Shown here: piece after piece, positions 56,344 through 64,000 of the stretch
Numbering within the stretch: the stretch's first letter is position 1
How the letters are laid out: each line of letters starts with the position of its first letter
Source of the DNA: Hypomyces perniciosus
Lineage: Eukaryota; Ascomycota; Sordariomycetes; Hypocreales; Hypocreaceae
Length of the DNA stretch: 64,000 nt
Reading direction: 5' to 3'
Assembly (NCBI GenBank): GCA_008477525.1
Contig: SPDT01000003.1
Coordinates: 3,348,001-3,412,000, forward strand
The notes under the pieces: generated by a model
What the model saw: only the letters and a program-made list of their open reading frames with translations
What the model was told of the DNA's origin: nothing
The model's database searches: none
Program-made: the position numbers and the translations under genes

Positions 56344-59112
56344 AACCTATCTGCCTATTTAGCTAGCCTATTGCCTGCAGTATCTAGGACTTGGCCTAAT
56401 TGCTATATTTAATATAATGCATTAAAGTCTCTTGCAATAATCAAGTTTAAGGGGGGCTGGCTTTACTTTTTAAAAGTTTCTATTGCAGTATTAAGAAAAG
56501 CCTTATAGTAGACATTAATAATAATATAGCTATAGACTTTTATTTAATAGATACAGTTACTCTTTAATTTTAAAAGTAAAAGTTATTAGTATAGTAGATT
56601 TAGTAATTTTCTAATATATATAAAAATAAAAGGTTTAGTCTCTTTTTAATTATTAAATAGGTTAAATATTTAAAAGCTAGGGTAAAATTTTATTTATCTT
56701 TTAAATAATATAGTATTTTAATAAATCTATAGCTTTTAAATAAATATAATATTAAAGCTATTTTTTTAAGCTAATAAAAAGCTATATTATAATATTATCT
56801 TTATTTTCCTATATTAACTTAAAAGATTTTTAGGTTAAAGTTTTTTTAATAGTTTTAATAAAGTTTATTATTTATAGATTAAACTTATAGGGTTTATCTC
56901 TTTTAAAGGATTCCTTTAAAGCGTTATTTATAAAATTATTAAAATTAATAACCTTTACTATAAAGTAGGCCAGTAAACTTTCTTTTAATAAACTATTTAG
57001 GATATTTATTAGGTTAATTTTATTTTAAGGGGGCCTTATTATAAGGGCAAAGGGTATTATCCTGCTTAAAGGGAGGGGTCTTTAAATCTAAGCTTTAAGA
57101 GCAGTAAAAGATCTAGCTAGGGCAGTTTAAAGAGCTCCTCCTTTAAATGTATTAAGTTTAAGCTTAAAGGTAAAGGGGGTAAGGTTCTTTTTCTAGAATT
57201 CCTAAATTTTAAGTTCTTTAATACTTTTAAATTATTTTTTAATAGTATATACTTTTATACTATTTTTAATAGTTAAATATATATAGCAGTTTAAAGTATT
57301 AAATTAATAAAATTTAAAGTAGTTAATATATTAAATAAAGTTATTATAGTTTTTATTTTTATTAGTATATTAAAAGGCAGGCTTACTATATTTCTTATAG
57401 TATATAATTTTAATATACTTTTAAAGGTTATAAAAGTCAAAGCATTTATTATATTAAATTATTTATACTTTTTAGGTTTAAAGCTTTATTAAAGCTAAGC
57501 AGTTAAAAAGTTTAAAGCTTATTTTAACTTCCTCTTTAAAGGAGATAAAGTAATAGCAGGTATTAATAGTTTTATTAAAAGGGGCTTTTTAATAAAAAAC
57601 TAAAAGCTTTTTAAACCTAGTATTTATTTAAGCCTTAATTAAAATTAATATATTAATAAGGAAAATGCCTAAAGTATTAGTATAATATTTAAGGATACTT
57701 TATATAAAAAAACTCTTTTATATATATACTTCTTTAATCTTTAGGCCGCTAGCCTTTACAGTTAAATTTAAAGTAAGGATTACTTTTTTAATTTTATTAT
57801 TCTTAATTTACAGTATAAAGCTAGATTTTATTTCCTAAAAGTAAATAATATCCTTTTTATTACACTTTCTAATCTTAATAATTTCCTATCTAGCTTTAAT
57901 AATAGAGATTTTCTTTTAATTATAGTCTAGTAAAACTTAAAGGAAAATTTTATTATTAGGTTTTTTAATTATTATATTTTATTTTTAGGTTTTAAGTTTT
58001 GCAATAAAGGCTAGCCCTTTATTATTCTATAAAGTAAAATTACTTTTTTTTCCTATTAAATATTTTTTTTCGCGCCTTTAACTATACTTATAGCCTATAT
58101 AATTCACTTTAAGCTATTAATTACTAGTAAAGCGCCTAGGTTAATTTAAGTTAAAGGGTAAGGTTTAGTTTATTATTATTTATTATTTTAGTAAATCTTT
58201 TTACTGACTGGCTATATAATTATTAATTAAGCTAAAAAAAGGTTTTTGCCTAACTTTTTAAAGTCTATAAAAGCCTTTAAAGAAAAGAGGCCTTTAAAAG
58301 TATTAATAAATACTTTACTTACTTATAAAATAGCTAAAAGGTAATACTTTCTTTAATATTTAATTAAGCAGTTATTAATAGCTTAAGCTATTAAAAATAA
58401 AACTTTTTATTTAACTTTTTAAATTATATTAATTTCTTTAATTTAAGTAAAGATTTTATAAACTATAATAGACTGTTTACTATTATTAAAAGCAGGTACT
58501 TTTATTAATTTACTTTAAAGGGAAGAAAAGAGGCCTTTTTAAATCCTTTTTTAAAAAAAAGAGATATTAAATTTTATATTAAAACTGAAATTAAATCTAA
58601 AGATATTAGTTTCGATGTGTTTATCGTTAATATAATGTTTTTTAGGTATAAGCGGGAGGACTATAATCCCTCTTTATTTTAAAAGCGAAAAAGTGCCTTC
58701 CTTTTTAAGTTACTAGATTACTGCCTGCCTAGCAGCAGCGAGGTTTAATTATCCCTGGTTTATTTAGAGTTTAATAGTATTTGCTATCTTTCTTTAAATA
58801 CCTAAAAGGGGTAAGGGAGCGTTATTAAGCTTATTTTTTTTAATAGCTAGTTAAGAGGTTGTGAATTTTAGTGAGTAGGTACCTAAAAGGTGGGGTACCT
58901 ATAGGTGTAGGAGGGAAGCTTGTCTATAGCTATAATAATCGTTTAGCTAATAAGCTTAACTCCATGGAATTTCTACTGAAACCTCCCATTCAATCAATAA
59001 GTTGCCATTTTTGAACTTTATTGCTTAACTCCTTTCCAATTATCGGAACTTAAGTCTTGGTATACTACGTTAATCTGAGCGGTTATAAAGCAATTTAAGC
59101 CACCTTCCAGGC

Positions 59113-59231
59113 ACGTACGACCATATCTATTGGAAAATACAGGATCCTGTCCGCTCCCCCATAGACAAGCCACTAACCGGCAGATTAGTAGTTGGGTGGG
59201 TGACCACCAGCGAACACCGGCTGTTATATGT
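59113..59231 (+). pseudogene. 5S rRNA-like unit B, probably degenerate
   Basis: 119 nt with the conserved 3' core (TTAGTAGTTGGGTGGGTGAC). The start is ACGTAC and the end ATATGT, so helix I has a wobble and a mismatch. Helix II TATTGG/CCACTA has one mismatch. A seven-to-eight T run follows directly. It lies 68 bp upstream of unit C as a tandem pair. Confidence 0.7.
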
Positions 59232-59299
59232 TTTTTTGCTTTTTTGCTGTTCGTATACTGCCTGGTGCGGATATAATGCGAGTTAACAGCGCAATTGGC

Positions 59300-59418
59300 A
59301 CATACGACCATATCTATTGGAATATACGGGATCCCGTCCGCTCTCCCATAGTCAAGCCAATAAGAGGCAGATTAGTAGTTGGGTGGGTGACCACCAGCGA
59401 ACACCGGCTGTTGTATGT
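59300..59418 (+). rRNA. 5S rRNA (variant unit C)
   Basis: 119 nt from ACATACGACC to TTGTATGT, nearly identical to unit A 38 kb away. Helix I is perfect. Helix II pairs TATTGG (59315-59320) with CCAATA (59357-59362), a compensated change relative to unit A. TTTTCCTTTTTT follows as terminator. Confidence 0.82.
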
Positions 59419-60347
59419 TTTCCTTTTTTGCCTGGCTTTGTTAAAGCCAGGCATTCGTTGTCGTTCTTGTTCTCTGTACTCCATTATGTGGCTTTTGCCA
59501 GCCTTTTGTTTTACGCAACAAAGGAAAAAAACAACCACCAGAAACCTAGGAAAGTGACAATCAATTTATAGCTACTCTACTATATATCGAGATCATCGTT
59601 GTAAATGCAAAATGCATACAGTATTACAGAGTAACGATCCATACTGTATTATGCCTTACCTAGACTTTACACTGAGACACGGAAATTGTTATGAAGTGTC
59701 GTTTAAGTCAGGGAGACTGACAGGCATCTGCTTGCCAATCATTGCGGGTATGGAGTGCTGAAACATTATTTCAGCTCCGCCATCAAGATATAAATGAGAT
59801 CAGCCACAGCCCGAATGTTAATCCTACTACGACGATCAGCACTATGCATTAAGTCACCCCTTTGAATACGTTAAGACACCTCCGAGGTAGACCTGGACTG
59901 AGCATATACTCTAGATTCATTCATTCTGAATATAAATTGGCGTATACTAGTTATTTATATCAGCACCTTTGCTTGGTATAAATAAATATATTATGCCAGT
60001 TGTAATACTGTAAGGTTATAAAGTTAGCGGCTATTAGGTTTCTTGCAATTTATTATCAGGTGTATTCCCTTAACTTGGTAGACATAAACGATGCTAGGCT
60101 CAGAAAGAGGAGTGTGTCATTATGTAAAGTGTAGTTAAATACGACCAATTGAGTGAACTAATTATTAAGAGGCTTGGAAAATTTACTGTTTTGCTTCATA
60201 TGTTCCATATCATATGGGAGGGCTCGGATGCATTGTGTCTTAGTCAGTTCACTTTCCTATAAGACATTGAGCATAAATTGGCGTCACAATATAACAAATA
60301 TATTTGGATATCATTATCACCTGTTGGCAACTTTCATTTGCCTGGAT
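59419..60347. other. Intergenic, no supported gene
   Basis: No ORF with recognisable content. The right end becomes the promoter of the Cys-rich gene. Confidence 0.5.
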
Positions 60348-60355
60348 TATAAATA
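60348..60355 (+). promoter_or_regulatory. TATA box of the Cys-rich gene, now about 1.2 kb from its start codon
   Basis: TATAAATA. Without LINE E and one copy of its target duplication the distance to the ATG at 61570 would be about 108 bp, a normal spacing. Confidence 0.55.
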
Positions 60356-60441
60356 CATAGCCCATATACTGCATAGTCGGAGTAGTCAAGCTTTTAATTG
60401 TCAAGCCATTCTCTATACATCTTGCAGCAGCAACCGAGTGT

Positions 60442-61533
60442 TTATTTGTTTATTTGTTTTATTATTTACGTCTACTAAGTAAACTAGTTATACAAATCCC
60501 TTATAGGCAATAGGATATTAAGAGCTAGCGGCTTGCGCTGCTATTTGCTGAGTTTCAATTTATAAAGGAAAAGGGGTTAATTTAGGTAATGTCAATCTGT
60601 TTCCGCTAAGGGAGGACTATAAAGGTCCGCCTCCTTTACTAGTTTCTGGAAAGCTTTACTTCTTATAAGTCCAAGTAAATAAAAGAGGGGGGTTTCTCCT
60701 AGGGGGATATCTAGGAGGAAGGGCCTAACTATTCTGCATTCCGCGAAGTAGCCTTGTCTTTTTAGTTTGCTGCACTTGCAGATAGACTCTCTGTTATGCC
60801 CGAAGCGTTTATGGTATTCCTAGAAATCCCTGTATCTTAATCTTTCCGCTAGAAGCCTGTAAAGGATAAGGCGTGGGAGTTTGAGTTCCGGGGGGGAAGC
60901 TAGGGCCCCGAGTCCCCACCGCTCATAGCCTTCCAGGGTCTTGCCGAGCCAATCTCGCTCCCTCACCTCCGCAACTTCTTCTTTAGTCTATCTTCTGATG
61001 TGTGTGATCGTAGCCCAGTTCTGTGGCGCGGCGGGGAAGGCCGCGCTTTATTTAGCCAAATAGTCGGCTTATTTGTTGCCTATAATATCCTCGTATCTTA
61101 GAACCTATAAGATAAGGGTCCTGCAGGGCGAGATGCTCTGTGCTAGTTTCTGGAAGTGTATGTATGCTCCTTGTATAGAAGGGGGGGGCTTGCTAAGTAG
61201 CCTGTCGATAACTGACAAGTTATCCAGGAAGAGGAATGCTGTTTAAATCGTGCGGTCTTCCTCTATGCGTCTAGCCACCAGCTCTATGGCCTTTAGGGCG
61301 GCCTATGCCTCCGCGTTGTAGACCTCTGCGTTGTTGAGGCGTCCAGTGTCTGTGGTTGCTCTTGCTCTGTGGTAAGCGACTGCTCCCTAGCCCGTGTTCC
61401 CTCCAATTTGGGACCCATCGGAGTAGGCTAGGATTGAGTGGGGGGGGAGGGACTCGACCATTTCCAGGTGTTTCCTTGCTGCAGTTGGTTTGCCTATGCC
61501 TCTTAGGTCGGGACCGGGGAGAACGTATGGGGA
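60442..61533 (-). mobile_element. LINE E: 5'-truncated LINE copy, lightly mutated
   Basis: 1092 bp from the 3' tail (TTTATTTGTTTATTTG on plus) into the RNase H region. Flanked by a perfect 14-bp duplication CAGCAACCGAGTGT (60428-60441 and 61534-61547). On the minus strand the RNase H strand reads ILAYSDGSQIGGNTG, stop, GAVAYHRARATTDTG, then YNAEA, stop, AAL. Both stops are TAG where Trp TGG is expected. It keeps far more CpG than LINEs A-C, so it is the best local guide to their unmutated sequence. Confidence 0.9.
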
Positions 61534-61569
61534 CAGCAACCGAGTGTGAATAACGATTCAGCAAACATC

Positions 61570-62936
61570 ATGCCCTCTATAGTCCTCCGGACCTTTCTTC
61601 ACAGTTTTCTTCTTCTTGGATGGGTATGTACATAACAAGCAATCGCCAGCTATATTGAAATCAATCTAACCTATCAAAGTCGCTCGTTTATGTCTCGGCA
61701 GCTGTTGACTGTGGTCTCAAGCAAGAAAGATGTGGCTCTGGCGAAGGCAAGACCCCGTTCCTAGAAAAATGCGTCTTTCCAAATCACTGGGAGACTCAAC
61801 AGTGTTGTTCAACGTGCGTTCGAATATCGGTCAGCGGCGAATCTCACTGCTCTAATCCGACGAAACCGGATAAAAATGGCGAATGCCCGATCGGAAAGCT
61901 TGGTCAGCAATGCATTGATACGCAGCAGTGTGATGGTCGAGATAGAGGCGTAATCTGTGCTGGCGGCCTCTGCAGAAAAAGCTATGGTGCCACTTGCACC
62001 GAGAATAACGAGTGCTTTGGCAGACATGGAGACCGAATCACCTGCGAGAACAACAAATGCACTATCCCTGAGGGTGGCGAGTGTCACGGAAGCCCTCGCA
62101 GTTGCATTGCGGGAACTATGTGTATCGACGACAGACAGGGGAATCGATACTGTTCGCGTGGCCCTGGCGACTCGTGCGAACCGGGAAAGACAAAATGCGT
62201 TGATAATGCCGGATTTGATCTTTTCTGTTCCAAGACTGAAAAAAAATGTCTTTATCCTTTTGGCAACAAATGCGTTTACGATACCTGCGCCCGCACTGAT
62301 GGACTAAGCCCTAATGCAACAGTCGTGTGCATGGAAGATCCATTCCATCCTCATCGGACCGGCGGGAGTAACAAGAAATGTCAACCAGTTCTTCGGAAAG
62401 GGTCCCCGTGCTTATCCGATACAGACTGTCTCAGAGGTTCCTGTGAGCAGGGTTCATGTCCAGGAAACATGATTCAGGAAGGCGGTGAATGCAATGACGA
62501 TAATAACAGGTGCACGAAAGGAACATCTTGTCTTCATGTTGGAATCCAGTGAGGCTTGTTTGAACCAAACAGTGGCCGCTACGTCTGCGGACACGGTCCA
62601 GGGGCCCCCTGCCAGCCGGGCAAAACAACCTGCATCGACGCTTTCAACGACAATCCGTTCTGTTCCAACACGGAGAAGAGGTGCGTATATGGGTTTCGCT
62701 CGGCATGCAGTGGCGGCCGCAATGTTTGCGAGCACCCGAAAGGGTTGGGCCCCAACACAAAGATTACTTGCAGGCAAGTTGCTGGAGCTCATTTTGGCCT
62801 TCTCTCGACCTGCGAGCCAATTCTTCCTAAAGGCTCCAAGTGTTTGTCTAACAATGACTGCGTGAGCGGAAGAGTTTGTCGGGATGGCAAATGTATGGCG
62901 CGGAAGTCTAGGTTGGGTGGGAAACCCCATGCCTAA
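61570..62936 (+). pseudogene. Secreted Cys-rich repeat protein with in-frame TGA
   Basis: Exon 1 (61570-61623) and a 56-nt intron (GTATGT, CAAAG) lead to exon 2 from 61680. The signal peptide is FLHSFLLLGWSLVYVSAA, followed by DCGLKQERCGSGEG. About 35 cysteines are visible. Two similar modules of about 145 residues follow each other; shared words are GGEC, CxPGKTxC, FCSxTEKxC and KGSxCLSxxDC. TGA at 62550-62552 ends the first product at 308 residues; the same frame then continues the second module to TAA at 62934-62936 (436 residues). The spacing suggests a nonsense change, or an unusually short intron of about 35 nt. The Cys pattern recalls Dickkopf-like fungal secreted proteins, but I cannot assign a function. 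A LINE sits in its leader. Confidence 0.7.
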
Positions 62937-63199
62937 TGCAAAGTCTTAAAGCAAGGACATATATATGCCGTTGCTCTTGTATATTTAGGAGTCATTTTTA
63001 CTCGTCAGTTTCTTCTCCAAATTATGTTTTCTGCAGGATGGGTTCATAAACACGTTGTTTGTTGCAAGGGGCATTTTTGCGACCCTTTAGCGGCGTCGAG
63101 TTAGTGTGTAAGCAGAGACGATTATGGAACTCGTTAATAGAAGTTTATATATTGGAACTATTGGCACTGGGGGCTGAGTCACGGTGACACCAATCTCCC

Positions 63200-63630
63200 C
63201 AGAGCTGCTGGCCAAATTACCTGGTCGTTCTGGGATGGTTCAAGGTAAATAATGTGGCTCTATTCAGTTCATCGATTCCATGGACTTTCTGAAACTGTCA
63301 ATGTTTTTGAGAAGCAACTTCAGGACCTCCGCTCCCCCAGTCAGTGACAAAGAGTCAGATACTCTGACTTGGAATTAAATCCATTTGTGTCCATCTCAGC
63401 TGTAATCATTAATCTGAACACGTTGTTGTACCCAACACCAACGTCGACGAGGCCAGGAAACACCAGAAACACTCGTTTTGATTCTCACCGCATTCTTTCA
63501 GCCACTCCCTCGCCAGAACAACGAAGGCCTCGTTAAAAGGGGATTCGGGCATTTTGCAGACGCGTTGAGTCGGAAATATGAACGGTAAGTCTGGTTCGGG
63601 ATTGAGGCTAGCTTTTGAATGAGCTGCCAT
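63200..63630 (-). pseudogene. HET-domain gene relic
   Basis: The minus strand opens at ATG 63630 with AFVVLAREWLKECGENQNE. After a frameshift it continues VDVGVGYNNVFRLMITAEMD and EYLTLCH at about 63340, the HET hallmark (usually YLALSHCWG), with extra bases breaking CHCWGG. In a further frame come EVLKLLLKNIDSFRKSM and then stops. HET domains trigger cell death on non-self contact between strains. This copy is dead, with at least two frameshifts, and no C-terminal part was found. Confidence 0.65.
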
Positions 63631-64000
63631 GACGACGAGGAGTCATGGTGTCGACGCCTTGCAGCAATATGTAACTGACCTGCCAATGAAGCCCATTTGA
63701 GTATGGAATAGGGCAGGATGTGAACTTCCTTCGAAAAGGGCCGACTGCCAAATAATGTGGACACTGGTGGTGAAAGATGTGACAACAAGCAAGATATAAA
63801 ACGCATCACTTTATCGTCAATTGCCTTCACTATCCGCCAAGTACATTCAGCATTTATCTTCAAGACGAAGGCAATTGAAAACATCGAAGTATTTCCTTTT
63901 ACACACAGACCACACATCTCGATATCTGGGTCTATATCTGGGATGCTCCAGAGGCCCAACCATCGCCACAACGGCATCTGATCCGATCCGCCCAGTAGTT
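63631..64000. other. Window end, no supported gene
   Basis: Only overlapping ORFs without motifs. It may be the upstream region of the HET relic. Confidence 0.4.

Larger units (their letters stand above)
39500..58922 (-). mobile_element. LINE B: full-length LINE on the minus strand, split by five insertions
   Basis: Pieces 39500-40346, 45767-46687, 47269-47784, 48365-48388, 54712-55762 and 56344-58922 follow one another in the order of LINE A read on the other strand. Their lengths sum to about 5.94 kb, the length of LINE A (5.91 kb) and LINE C (5.90 kb). The left edge is the (AAATA) tail (TTATTTGTTTATTTG on plus); the right edge is the 5' end AAGCTTCCCTCC. TTTACAGCTATAA (39487-39499) and TCTATAGCTATAA (58923-58935) form a 13-bp duplication with two differences. 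It is heavily RIP-mutated. Confidence 0.78.

Noticed and set aside
62547..62603. 53-nt intron (GTGAGG to TCCAG) removing the TGA of the Cys-rich gene
   Set aside because: It would also remove a conserved Cys and the GHGPG word that align with the first module.
1..64000. tRNA genes, CRISPR arrays, bacterial operons
   Set aside because: No cloverleaf with a convincing T-arm was seen, no regularly spaced repeat array exists, and gene structure is eukaryotic throughout.

Overview
The window reads as accessory DNA from a filamentous ascomycete, most likely Aspergillus or a close relative in the Eurotiales. The basis is short GT-AG introns of 56-82 nt, fungal-only families (a PNP-NACHT-ankyrin NLR, a LysM protein, a GH18 chitinase with CBM1, a secretory lipase, a HET relic), dispersed 5S rRNA genes with the half-gene 5S pseudogenes known from Aspergillus, and transposon copies mutated C-to-T and G-to-A in the way RIP does. 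No database search was possible. Family names rest on motifs read in the translations.

Layout. 1-20.9 kb is gene-bearing: an NLR (83-4178, minus, two exons), an atypical SDR (7097-8071), a five-exon chitinase (9251-10748), an F-box-like protein (11285-12547, minus), a C2/AGC-kinase-like/ankyrin fusion with a lost catalytic loop and one in-frame stop (13151-15795, minus), a two-exon LysM protein (17067-17751) and a secretory lipase (19644-20870). 21-32 kb is relic-rich: an ankyrin fragment, one whole and three partial 5S units, a broken retrotransposon gag, three solo LTRs, a fold-back MITE, a seven-helix membrane protein (25365-26228) and a metzincin-type protease (31425-32228).

33.1-58.9 kb is a nest of retroelements. 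LINE A (33154-39060) and LINE C (48649-54548) are full length at about 5.9 kb and saturated with RIP-like changes. A third LINE on the minus strand is split into six pieces between 39500 and 58922; the pieces add up to about 5.94 kb. It is interrupted by a young, intact Ty3/gypsy chromovirus (40347-45766, apparently identical LTRs), by three solo LTRs of one roughly 580-bp family, and by a copia-like fragment that itself contains LINE C. Target-site duplications can be read for nearly every insertion, so the order of events can be reconstructed.

59-64 kb holds two tandem 5S units, a 5'-truncated LINE sitting in the 5' leader of a secreted cysteine-rich protein gene (61570-62936, with an in-frame TGA), and a frameshifted HET-domain relic.

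The genes do not form one pathway. Themes are non-self recognition (NLR, HET and ankyrin relics, the kinase-like/ankyrin fusion), secreted products acting outside the cell (chitinase, LysM, lipase, Cys-rich protein) and mobile elements with the marks of genome defence. The points most worth pursuing are the C2-pseudokinase-ankyrin fusion, the gypsy element's apparent self-priming site and gag-pol recoding hairpin, the covarying helix in the 5S variants, and the LINE inserted between TATA box and start codon of the Cys-rich gene.
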